Source: JBAZWV01 sp964393325 (GTDB lineage: Bacteria > Patescibacteriota > Patescibacteriia > 2-12-FULL-60-25). Taken from it: 29,467 bases of DNA. A program made the position numbers and the translations under genes. This document shows, piece after piece, positions 16,457 to 23,965 of this stretch (positions are counted from its first letter, which is position 1; every line of letters starts with the position of its first letter). Location: NCBI GenBank assembly GCA_964393325.1, contig CAYMTE010000013.1, positions 1-29,467 of the forward strand. The letters run 5' to 3'. The notes beneath the pieces were generated by a model. It was not told the DNA's origin. It made no database searches and saw nothing but the letters and a program-made list of their open reading frames with translations.

Positions 16457-16486
16457 CAAACAAAACGCCCCGATGGTCTCGGGGCG
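16457..16486 (-). terminator. RNase P RNA terminator
   Basis: Stem CGCCCCGA/TCGGGGCG with a five-base loop, followed on the minus strand by TTTTGTTTG. It sits just beyond the 3' end of the RNA. Confidence 0.85.
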
Positions 16487-16497
16487 GTTTGTATCCA

Positions 16498-17022
16498 GGC
16501 CGAACGATAAGCCGAATTTTGTCCCCCGACCGAAGCCGGAGTGATGATCATCTATCTGGGATGACAATTGCTTGTCACCTCGTGCGAGCTACCAGTCGAT
16601 CCATCTTGCGATGAACCTCTTGCTCTTGCACCGGAGAGGGTTTGCCGCGCTCCGATGTCACCACCGGAGGAGAATGGTCGCCGTCTGGATTTTTGTCCAC
16701 ACAACATCCATTCACGTTTCACCTTTCTCCCGGCTTGCGCCGGAATAGTATTGTCTCTGTGGCACTTTCCCTAGGTTTACGCGAGAAGTCAGGTACGGGA
16801 CGTAGACGTGTAGGCCTTATTTCGAGTGAACGATGATCGCAAGCACGAGGCTTCGATCTAAGGTCATGAGTCACGTCGACGTTCCACGTGTCCGTTCGTT
16901 CGTCGCGCGATATCCTGGCCGCCGTTAGCGGCTCTCCATGATCAATCCATTGCTGGGTTGAACGGTGTTCGGACTTTCCTCCCCGATGAAACATCAGGGC
17001 GATCATCTGTTCGGCCCGAACG
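16498..17022 (-). ncRNA. rnpB: RNase P RNA (bacterial type A-like), expanded
   Basis: The catalytic RNA of tRNA 5' maturation. P1 is GGCCGAAC (17016-17009) with GTTCGGCC (16505-16498). Conserved elements follow in order on the minus strand: GGGGAGGAAAGTCCGAAC (P4 5' strand), AGGGAAAGTGCCACAGAGA, AGGTGAAACG, CAGATAGATGATCATCAC and ACAAAATTCGGCTTATCG at the 3' end. At roughly 520 nt it is long for the family. Compared with E. coli, about 120 extra bases lie between the P8-like CGCTAACGGCGG and the CCACAGAGA segment, and these can fold on themselves (for example GATCG/CGATC and CCTTA/TAAGG). I could not identify a clear L15 GGU loop by eye. Confidence 0.95.
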
Positions 17023-17028
17023 GGCAGG

Positions 17029-17057
17029 AATATAGCATTTTTTGAGGCGATCGTCAA
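17029..17057 (-). promoter_or_regulatory. rnpB: rnpB promoter
   Basis: TTGACG at 17057-17052, a 17-bp spacer ending TGC and TATATT at 17034-17029. Start predicted near 17022, six bases before the P1 helix. One of the best promoters in the window, as expected for a stable RNA. Confidence 0.85.
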
Positions 17058-17082
17058 TGGTCATTTGCGGGTCGGGACATCC

Positions 17083-17111
17083 TTCACCGTCTCTATGAGC
17101 TGTGCTACCAT
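17083..17111 (+). promoter_or_regulatory. Promoter of the fecR-like/cyclase operon
   Basis: TTCACC at 17083-17088, a 17-bp spacer ending TGC (extended -10) and TACCAT at 17106-17111. The predicted start leaves a leader of about nine bases before the ATG at 17127 and no Shine-Dalgarno sequence. Confidence 0.5.
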
Positions 17112-17126
17112 CGAACGAAACAATCT

Positions 17127-19214
17127 ATGAAAAAATGGTTGATTGCCGGCGCTATCGCAGCGCTTGTCGTGTGTGTTGGCGTGTACGGATTTTGGTCGCT
17201 TGGATCCGTATCGCTGCCGCGTGCATCAAGTGAGATTCGGTTGCATGTAGATGAGCCGCTTGTAGAGGTGCGATCTGGAGAGAATGGAACCTGGCAATCC
17301 GTAACGGGCGACGTCACGGTGTCTGTGCATGATGAGGTTCGGACGGGGGAACACGGTCGAGCAACGATTGTGTTCTTTGGAGGAAGTGTGAGTCGGCTTC
17401 ATGAAGGAACGACGGTTGTTGTTGAAGATGCAACGCATACGATGGATCGTGTGGAGACTTCCGTCGTGCAGCTTCGATTAACGAGCGGGCGGGTGTGGTC
17501 GCGCGTGCTTTCGCTTTTTGATCTCGGAAGTTCGTTCTCCGTTCAAACGGATCGCGTCGTCGCAACGGTACGCGGCACGGCGTTTGATCTGGGCATGTCG
17601 CCAACAGGAACGACGGTATGGGTGTCTGATTCATCGGTGTACATGAAAGATCTCCCAACGGGAGCAGCGACACCGGCGAAAAAAGAAGAATCGTTTTTTA
17701 TGGGGGAGGGGCACATGGCAACGCGTCGACAGGATGGGACGTGGACGCCGGTGGAATCAATGAAAACCGAAGATCGATCCACGCCGTGGTTTCAGAAGAA
17801 CATGGAAGAGGATCATGCGTTTGAATCGGACGTTCGTTCCGCGCTCTCCGCTGAATTCGCGTCGCTTGGGACGCCGCGTATCGGTTCGTTGTTCGAACGG
17901 ATCGTGAATGCATCCGAGCGGCTGCATATCCGATTCGCCGGCAAGAACGCGCCTGCTCTGTACAGCGCGTATGTGGGCCGACGTCTCTTTGCGATCAAGA
18001 CGCTGATTGATGGAGGGAAATCCGGTCTCGCGTTTCAGGCGTTTACGCCGCTAGAAGCGGATATCGTGACGATGCTTCAGTCTCCGGATGCGGAGCGTTT
18101 ACGTCCGGAACTGCGACGCACGATCCGCCGATGCACGGTGTTGCTCGGTGATGTGTCACCGACCTCGCCGCACTATCGATTGCTGCAACGGCTGGAGGAT
18201 TTGAACGAACTCATATCGGGCGATGATCAGGCATTGCGCTTGTACAGTCGGTTGATGGGGATCGACACACGGTTTGGAACGGCTGCGCGACTCATCGACA
18301 GCAAGGCATTCGAAGAGGCGCGGATGAATTTGGACACGGCACACCAGGGGATTTTGAATGTCACGAAAGATCTCGACCTTTCTCATGCCGGAATGCCGGC
18401 GATGGAGGCGGATGCACTCACGGCGAAGCGTGATGGATTGATGGCACGCGAAGATGCGTTGCGTGCGCATCTCACGGAGATGATGGAGACGCCGTCGTCG
18501 TCAGATCTTGAATCCACGACATCAACGCCGGCAACGACCGCGACGTCAACGACCTCCGGAACGACGCAAAAGCCTCCAACGACCACGACACCGCCAACCG
18601 GAGCGGCATCATCAACGCCGGTTTCGACGGGCGCCTCGCAGTTCTCAAAGATTCTGCTTGCCGCACAGCCGAACCCGGTATCTGTTGGGAGTTCGTCACA
18701 ACTTCGTGTGACGGGCGTTCGAATGGATGGAAGTACGGTGGACGTAACCTCAAATGCGACATTCACCCTTATTGGAAATTTGGGGACATTGAACGGGTCG
18801 ACCTATACGGCAACGCAGGCGGGATCCGTTACGATAAACGCAAGCGTGTTGGACGGTGGAGCTCCAAAAACGGCGTCCGTCACGATGCAGGTGCAGGCGC
18901 CGGTGACGCTTTCCCGTATCGATATCACGTCTTCAAACGGGACAACGCTTCGAGCGGGAATGTCTACCGCATTAACGGTGACGGCGACGTATTCCAGCGG
19001 GTTGATGTCTGCAGTGACGACGAAGGCGACGTGGCAGACATCAGACGCGTCGATCGGCACTCTGTCTGGATCCACGCTGACGACATCGCCGAATGCGAGC
19101 GGGTCGGTCACCGTGACGGCAACATACACGGAAGGCGGCGTAACGAAGACCGCATCGTTGCCGATTACGGTGACGTCTGCTGGCGCGGCAACATTTACGG
19201 CACCGCTGCAATAA
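17127..19214 (+). CDS. Membrane-anchored FecR-domain protein with two Ig-like domains
   Basis: 695 residues. An N-terminal hydrophobic segment (about 4-25) anchors or exports the protein. A FecR domain follows (about 65-170), with VRTGEHGRATIVFFGGSVSRL and the hallmark VVATVRGTAFDL. A mostly helical region at about 200-470 comes next, then a Thr/Ser/Pro linker at about 473-512. The protein ends with two bacterial Ig-like domains (about 517-595 and 598-690), including IGNLGTLNGSTYTATQAGSVTINA and the parallel IGTLSGSTLTTS. FecR domains outside iron uptake often sit beside CHASE2 cyclases, as here: the next gene starts six bases after the stop. It may bind an extracellular ligand or cell-wall glycan and pass the state to the cyclase, which is inference. 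Confidence 0.88.
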   Translation: MKKWLIAGAIAALVVCVGVYGFWSLGSVSLPRASSEIRLHVDEPLVEVRSGENGTWQSVTGDVTVSVHDEVRTGEHGRATIVFFGGSVSRLHEGTTVVVEDATHTMDRVETSVVQLRLTSGRVWSRVLSLFDLGSSFSVQTDRVVATVRGTAFDLGMSPTGTTVWVSDSSVYMKDLPTGAATPAKKEESFFMGEGHMATRRQDGTWTPVESMKTEDRSTPWFQKNMEEDHAFESDVRSALSAEFASLGTPRIGSLFERIVNASERLHIRFAGKNAPALYSAYVGRRLFAIKTLIDGGKSGLAFQAFTPLEADIVTMLQSPDAERLRPELRRTIRRCTVLLGDVSPTSPHYRLLQRLEDLNELISGDDQALRLYSRLMGIDTRFGTAARLIDSKAFEEARMNLDTAHQGILNVTKDLDLSHAGMPAMEADALTAKRDGLMAREDALRAHLTEMMETPSSSDLESTTSTPATTATSTTSGTTQKPPTTTTPPTGAASSTPVSTGASQFSKILLAAQPNPVSVGSSSQLRVTGVRMDGSTVDVTSNATFTLIGNLGTLNGSTYTATQAGSVTINASVLDGGAPKTASVTMQVQAPVTLSRIDITSSNGTTLRAGMSTALTVTATYSSGLMSAVTTKATWQTSDASIGTLSGSTLTTSPNASGSVTVTATYTEGGVTKTASLPITVTSAGAATFTAPLQ

Positions 19215-19220
19215 GCTGGT

Positions 19221-21209
19221 ATGACGTTCTCTCGACCGTCACGTATTCGTCCTGTTGTTCTTAGTCTCTTGATCGGCGCCGTGTGCGCCGCCTTGTTGTA
19301 TGCCGGCGTCTTTGAACGCTGGGCAGCATTCGCTGGCGATCGACTATTTTTACCACGTCCCTCGGATCCGCATGTCGTGATTGTCGCGATCGATGACACA
19401 TCGCTTTCGGCGATTGGTCGTTGGCCGTGGTCTAGATCTGTTCATGCTGAGCTGATCTCGAAGTTGTCTGACGCGGGCGTCGCAGCAATTGGGTACGACG
19501 TCAATTTTCCGGAATCGTCCAATGAGCACGAAGACGCGTTGCTTGCAGAGGCGATTCGTCGTGCAGGAAACGTCGTCTTACCGGTTGAGCTTGCGCTGCG
19601 GCCGGTGCAGGGAAGATATGTCGCCGATGAATCAGAGTCCGTTCAACCGATCGAGTTGATTCGATCAGCGGCGCGAACGCTTGGGCATACGAACATGCCA
19701 CCGGATCTCGATGGCGTCGTTCGTCGCGTACCGCTAGGCGTTCCACAGGTGAACAATGTCGTTGTACCGGCGTTCGCCGTGCAAATGGTGCAACTCATGG
19801 TCCCGTCATATGATTTTACCCGCGTGCCGGTAGACGCGATGATTCGCGCGGTGATCAATTTTGATAATTCGCCAGGGCAAACGTTTCAGCGACTGTCGGC
19901 GAAAGATGTGCTTCGTGGATCCGGTTCGTTGGCGGCATTGCGCGGGAAGGTTGTGTTTGTGGGCGCGACGGCCGCGGATTTACATGATGAGCAGCTTGTT
20001 CCAACGTCGCATGGAACTCCCATGCCCGGCGTTGAGATCCATGCGGCGCTCTACGATACGCTTCGTTCAGAGCGATGGCTTCGTCCCGTGCCGGTACCGA
20101 TCATGGCCGGTGGATTGCTGTTACTTGCCCTTCTCGTCGGTTGTGCTGTGGCGTGGCTTCGTGCTCGATACAGCACGCCGCTTGTCATGGTGATGTGGGC
20201 GGGCGTTTTGGTAAGCGGATTCGCATTGTTTGATCACGGATATCAGTTGAATCTCGTATGGCCGACGATCGTTGTTGCGCTGGTGTACGCTGCGATGACG
20301 CTTGAGCGTCGAATCACCTCGGATCGGGAGCGTCGCAAACTCGAATCCGCATTTTCGCGATACGTGTCGCCGTCCGTTGTTCGCGCGATTTTGAAAGATC
20401 CATCGAAGCTTCGATTGGGAGGGGAGAAACGACGGATGAGCGTGCTCTTTTCGGATGTTCGCGGATTCACGACGCTCTCGGAGTCGATGACGCCGGAAGC
20501 GTTGGTTGATCTCATGAATACGTATCTGACGGAAATGACGGGGATTGTGTTTACCTATGACGGCGTACTGGATAAATACATCGGCGATGCGGTGATGGCG
20601 TTTTGGAATGCGCCGTTCGATCAACCGGATCACGCGGTGCGTGCCGTGAACACGGCACTCGCGATGCAACGCGCGCTTCGTCAGATGAACGAAGATCGTG
20701 TATTCGGCAACGCCACACTCGCGATCGGTGTTGGGGTTAATACCGGAGAGATGATCGTCGGGAACATGGGATCCGAAACGCGGTTTGATTACACGGTCAT
20801 TGGCGATGCGGTGAATCTTGCGTCTCGTACCGAAGGGATTACAAAAGAATACGGCGTCGGGATTTTGATCACCGAAGCGACGCGGAACGAGTTGGGGGAT
20901 GCGTTTGTCACACGACGGGTCGATACGGTGGCGGTCAAGGGGAAGAAAGAGCCGGTGACGATGTATCATGTCCTCGGTCGACAGGAAGATGTGGGGGAGC
21001 GGTGGAAGAATATCGCGAACGACTTTGAAGCGGCGCTTGACGCGTACTTCTCAAAAGATTTTCAGACGGCAATCACGCGCGCAGAGGCGATTCTTGCTCG
21101 AGAGCCCGAGGACGGTCCATCGAAAACGCTCATCGAGCGTTCACGACACTGGCTGCAGCATCCACCGGCTGCAGACTGGGATGGGACATGGGTGTTTACG
21201 AAAAAATAA
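19221..21209 (+). CDS. CHASE2-domain class III adenylate cyclase
   Basis: 662 residues that would convert ATP to cAMP at the membrane. TM1 is at about 11-30, an extracytoplasmic CHASE2 sensor at about 31-288 (VVIVAIDDTSLSAIGRWPW, IGYDVNFPES, GKVVFVGATAADLHD), three TM segments at about 293-360, then the catalytic domain. Metal-binding Asp are D412 (FSDVRGFT) and D456 (YIGDAV). K452 and T525 (DYTVIGDAVN) occupy the purine-selecting positions, and N532 and R536 the transition-state positions, so it should be active and ATP-selective. The C-terminus (about 590-662) has a TPR-like helical pair. It is tightly linked to the FecR-domain gene. No cAMP receptor is in the window. Confidence 0.93.
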   Translation: MTFSRPSRIRPVVLSLLIGAVCAALLYAGVFERWAAFAGDRLFLPRPSDPHVVIVAIDDTSLSAIGRWPWSRSVHAELISKLSDAGVAAIGYDVNFPESSNEHEDALLAEAIRRAGNVVLPVELALRPVQGRYVADESESVQPIELIRSAARTLGHTNMPPDLDGVVRRVPLGVPQVNNVVVPAFAVQMVQLMVPSYDFTRVPVDAMIRAVINFDNSPGQTFQRLSAKDVLRGSGSLAALRGKVVFVGATAADLHDEQLVPTSHGTPMPGVEIHAALYDTLRSERWLRPVPVPIMAGGLLLLALLVGCAVAWLRARYSTPLVMVMWAGVLVSGFALFDHGYQLNLVWPTIVVALVYAAMTLERRITSDRERRKLESAFSRYVSPSVVRAILKDPSKLRLGGEKRRMSVLFSDVRGFTTLSESMTPEALVDLMNTYLTEMTGIVFTYDGVLDKYIGDAVMAFWNAPFDQPDHAVRAVNTALAMQRALRQMNEDRVFGNATLAIGVGVNTGEMIVGNMGSETRFDYTVIGDAVNLASRTEGITKEYGVGILITEATRNELGDAFVTRRVDTVAVKGKKEPVTMYHVLGRQEDVGERWKNIANDFEAALDAYFSKDFQTAITRAEAILAREPEDGPSKTLIERSRHWLQHPPAADWDGTWVFTKK

Positions 21210-21217
21210 CCAACGAT

Positions 21218-21865
21218 ATGTATCGATTGATTGAGCTATTCCAGCGCATTCAGGACGTTGACGGACTGGTCCGATGGGGAGGGTACATGGGCGTCGCGTT
21301 GATTATTTTTGCCGAAACCGGTCTCTTCTTCGGATTCTTTTTGCCTGGCGACTCACTTCTTGTCACGGCGGGATTGTTCGCGGGAAAAGGAGATTTGAAC
21401 GTGGTGTTATTGTTCGTGTTGACGGCGCTCGCGGCCTTCGTGGGGGATGCGACCGGATTTGAAATTGGGCGGGTGTCCGGACGTGCGATTTTTTCCCGAC
21501 CAAATTCCCGTCTGTTTAAAAAAGAACACGTGGAACGCACGCGAGTGTTTTATGAACGGTATGGAGGAAAAACAATTATCCTTGCTCGGTTTATGCCGAT
21601 CATTCGAACATTCGCGCCGGTTGTCGCCGGTGTCGCAGGGATGGAGTACCGAACATTCGCGCTATATAACATCACGGGAGGAATCGCGTGGGTCGGTTCC
21701 ATGATCGGAATCGGATACGTTCTCGGTCGCACGATTCCGCACATTGACCAGTATATTCATATCCTGGTGCTTGTGATTATTTTTCTCTCATTTTTACCGG
21801 GGATTATCAGTTATCTTCGCACCGGGCACTGGAGACGCTGGTTTGAAAAACGGCCAAAAACATGA
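21218..21865 (+). CDS. DedA/SNARE-associated family membrane protein
   Basis: About 215 residues with the family layout: an amphipathic start, IIFAETGLFFGFFLPGDSLL, a hydrophobic pair, then GDATGFEIGRVSGRAIF and the second half ILARFMPIIRTFAPVVAGVAGM. This carries the conserved Arg and Pro of the re-entrant loop, and C-terminal TMs follow. DedA proteins recycle undecaprenyl phosphate or scramble phospholipids, which would suit a genome making polyprenyl-linked glycans. I prefer the ATG at 21218; one at 21188, overlapping the cyclase by 22 bases, is also possible. Confidence 0.9.
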   Translation: MYRLIELFQRIQDVDGLVRWGGYMGVALIIFAETGLFFGFFLPGDSLLVTAGLFAGKGDLNVVLLFVLTALAAFVGDATGFEIGRVSGRAIFSRPNSRLFKKEHVERTRVFYERYGGKTIILARFMPIIRTFAPVVAGVAGMEYRTFALYNITGGIAWVGSMIGIGYVLGRTIPHIDQYIHILVLVIIFLSFLPGIISYLRTGHWRRWFEKRPKT

Positions 21866-22665
21866 GGCACCTGTTGTGCTGCGCGCTTCTTCTCGCGCTT
21901 ACTGTTGGAGCAGGGTGTAAACCGACATTTACGGCGACCCACCCTATTCTTTCGCCTGTACCGACGTGGGAGACGGTAGAAAAGGGGGTTGAGCGACGAG
22001 AGGTACCGATCGGTGTATCGCCCACGAATGGAACGTTGTTGCTCTATCGCGTCTCCCGAGATGGGTGGATTTGGAGTGTCGAGCATTCGACGACGGCGCG
22101 TTCCGTCCGTGAGTGGGCGGACGCTCTACCTGATGCGGCACTTGTCGCAAACGCAGGATATTTTCACGAGGATTTTATGCCGTCAGGCGCATTGTGGTCT
22201 CACGGCGAGCAGATCGGTACGCGAACATTCGATGCGGATAAGAGCGCATACGTGGTATTGAGCCCGATTCCGCGCATCGTTGATCTTGAGCGCAACCCGC
22301 ATGCGCTTGATGGTGCGCGAGACGTCGTGCAGACCTATCCGTATCTCGTCAAAGACGGGAAGCCGGCGATGAGCGAAGACAGTGGAAAACGTGCAGAGCG
22401 GACGTTTGTTGGCATGGACAGTGCAGACCGTGTGTATGTTGGCGTGGTGATCGGGACGACAGTGAGTCTGTATGAACTCATGACGCTCTTGCGAGAGCAG
22501 CCGGTGGATTGGCGAGATGTGGTAAATCTTGATGGCGGACCGTCAACGGGATTTGTTGTGCGTACGGAAAAAGAAAACAGGAGTCGGAATAGTCTGACTC
22601 CTGTTCCAAGCGTTATCGTGGGACGGCCTATGCGGTCGTCATCATCGACATTGCCTTCTCTTTGA
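21862..22665 (+). CDS. Lipoprotein with phosphodiester glycosidase (NAGPA-like) domain
   Basis: 267 residues. The signal peptide ends in a lipobox LTVGAGC, so residue 19 is the lipidated cysteine. The rest matches the phosphodiester glycosidase/NAGPA family: ALVANAGYFHEDFMPSGALW near the middle, AERTFVGMDSADRVYVGVV, and the C-terminal DVVNLDGGPSTGFVV holding the active-site-like D-GG-S. Relatives cleave GlcNAc-1-phosphodiester or remodel wall polymers. The ATG overlaps the DedA stop (ATGA). Its final 38 bases overlap a convergent gene, and that gene's terminator lies inside its coding sequence. Confidence 0.88.
   Translation: MRHLLCCALLLALTVGAGCKPTFTATHPILSPVPTWETVEKGVERREVPIGVSPTNGTLLLYRVSRDGWIWSVEHSTTARSVREWADALPDAALVANAGYFHEDFMPSGALWSHGEQIGTRTFDADKSAYVVLSPIPRIVDLERNPHALDGARDVVQTYPYLVKDGKPAMSEDSGKRAERTFVGMDSADRVYVGVVIGTTVSLYELMTLLREQPVDWRDVVNLDGGPSTGFVVRTEKENRSRNSLTPVPSVIVGRPMRSSSSTLPSL
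22568..22605 (-). terminator. Terminator of the DUF1059-like gene, inside the lipoprotein gene
   Basis: Minus strand: AACAGGAGTC pairs with GACTCCTGTT (10 bp, 10-base loop), then TTTTCTTTTT. It lies wholly within the opposite-strand coding sequence. Confidence 0.8.
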
Positions 22666-22810
22666 GCTCTGGGGTCATGTCCTCGTCGGTCATACCGTGG
22701 GCTTCCTTTGCATGCTCCATTCCTTGTTGCATGACCTCTTCGGCGGTTTCTCCTTGCGCGACGAAGTCGCAGTCCATGTTTCCAAGATCCTTACAGGCGA
22801 GTTGCATCAT
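22628..22810 (-). CDS. DUF1059-like small protein (60 aa)
   Basis: MMQLACKDLGNMDCDFVAQG, then ETAEEVMQQGMEHAKEAHGM and TPELKEKAM match the layout of the DUF1059 family (predicted small metal-binding proteins), with the conserved Cys in ACKDLG and MDCDF. Function unknown. The open frame begins at a GTG at 22852, but family members start one or two residues before this motif, so I place the start at 22810. It follows trpS in the same direction and converges on the lipoprotein gene. Confidence 0.82.
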   Translation of the reverse strand: MMQLACKDLGNMDCDFVAQGETAEEVMQQGMEHAKEAHGMTDEDMTPELKEKAMSMMTTA

Positions 22811-22887
22811 AGCTGTGCTGACGATGAAGAATAAGTTGACACAGTGTATCACGACGGGTGGTCTTTATCAGATGGCTGTCAAGCATG

Positions 22888-23877
22888 TTACGTGCGTCCA
22901 ATGCCCATTCGATCACGAACGAGAGCCATCTTTTTTGCGGCGAGCTCGGTTGCTCGTTCTGCACCGGCGGTGAGAATGCGATTGAGCTCCGCCGGATCGC
23001 GTTGGTACTCCTTGAGTTTTGCCTGGATGGGTTCAAGCATGGCGATGACGGCTTCGGCGAGCGCTGTTTTGAATTCCCCGTACCCCTGACCGTCGAATTC
23101 GTCCTCGATATCTTCCATCGTTTTTCCGGTTGCATGATGGTAGATCGTCATAAGGTTTGCAACAGCCGGTTTGGTTTTGGGATCGTACGTGATGCCCTTG
23201 CCGGAGTCCGTAACAGCACGCATGATTTTTTTTCGGATCGTGTCCGCATCTTCCGAGAGGGCGATGTAGTTTGCGACGGTTCCACTTTTCGACATTTTCA
23301 CTTTCGGGTCATCCAGCGCCATGATGCGCGCCCCGACTTTCTGAATGAGCGCCTGCGGAACGGTAAACGTTTCTCCGAACTGCGTGTTGAATCGGCGGGC
23401 GATCATGCGTGTGAGTTCGACGTGTTGCATCTGGTCTTCGCCGACAGGGACGACCGCGGTGTCATACAGTAAAATGTCGGCCGCCATGAGGACCGGATAG
23501 GTAAACAAACCCGTGCTGACGTTTTCTCCTTTTGCCTTCGCCTTATCTTTGTATTGCGTCATGCGTTCCAGCTCGGACATTTTTACGATCGTCCCAAGAA
23601 GCCACTGAAGCTCGGCGTGCGCGGAGACATCGCTTTGGACGAATATTGTGACGCGTTTTGGATCAAGCCCGATGGCGAGATAGGTCGCGGCGGCATCCAG
23701 CGTGTTTTGTCGGAGCACGGCGGGGTTCTGTGGAACGGTGATCGCGTGCAAATCGACAATGCAGAAGAGACACCGATACGCACGTTGGACATCTGCCCAT
23801 TGCTTGAGTGCACCGATATAGTTTCCAATATGAGGCGTGTTTGTGGGCTGGACACCCGAAAAAAGAAGGTCGGCCAT
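22888..23877 (-). CDS. trpS: Tryptophanyl-tRNA synthetase
   Basis: Class Ic synthetase charging tRNA-Trp. 329 residues with the start MADLLFSGVQPTN, the HIGH-equivalent PHIGNYIG (residues 15-22), VGEDQMQHVELTR and KMSKS at 194-198. Length and motifs are complete. The frame stays open far upstream, but alignment of the family start fixes 23877. It is divergent from the 23966 gene over an 88-bp AT-rich gap. Confidence 0.97.
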   Translation of the reverse strand: MADLLFSGVQPTNTPHIGNYIGALKQWADVQRAYRCLFCIVDLHAITVPQNPAVLRQNTLDAAATYLAIGLDPKRVTIFVQSDVSAHAELQWLLGTIVKMSELERMTQYKDKAKAKGENVSTGLFTYPVLMAADILLYDTAVVPVGEDQMQHVELTRMIARRFNTQFGETFTVPQALIQKVGARIMALDDPKVKMSKSGTVANYIALSEDADTIRKKIMRAVTDSGKGITYDPKTKPAVANLMTIYHHATGKTMEDIEDEFDGQGYGEFKTALAEAVIAMLEPIQAKLKEYQRDPAELNRILTAGAERATELAAKKMALVRDRMGIGRT

Positions 23878-23928
23878 AGGATACGGATAGGATGCCCAAG
23901 AAACACAAAACGGGCAATAATTTTTTTC

Positions 23929-23957
23929 TTTTGAGAAAAACACATTCTCGCTATACT
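23929..23957 (+). promoter_or_regulatory. Promoter of the 23966 gene, near-leaderless
   Basis: TATACT at 23952-23957 with TTTTGA/TTGAGA about 15-17 bp upstream. The ATG at 23966 begins nine bases after the last base of the -10, so the leader is zero to two bases. No Shine-Dalgarno sequence. Confidence 0.6.
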
Positions 23958-23965
23958 GCAAATCA

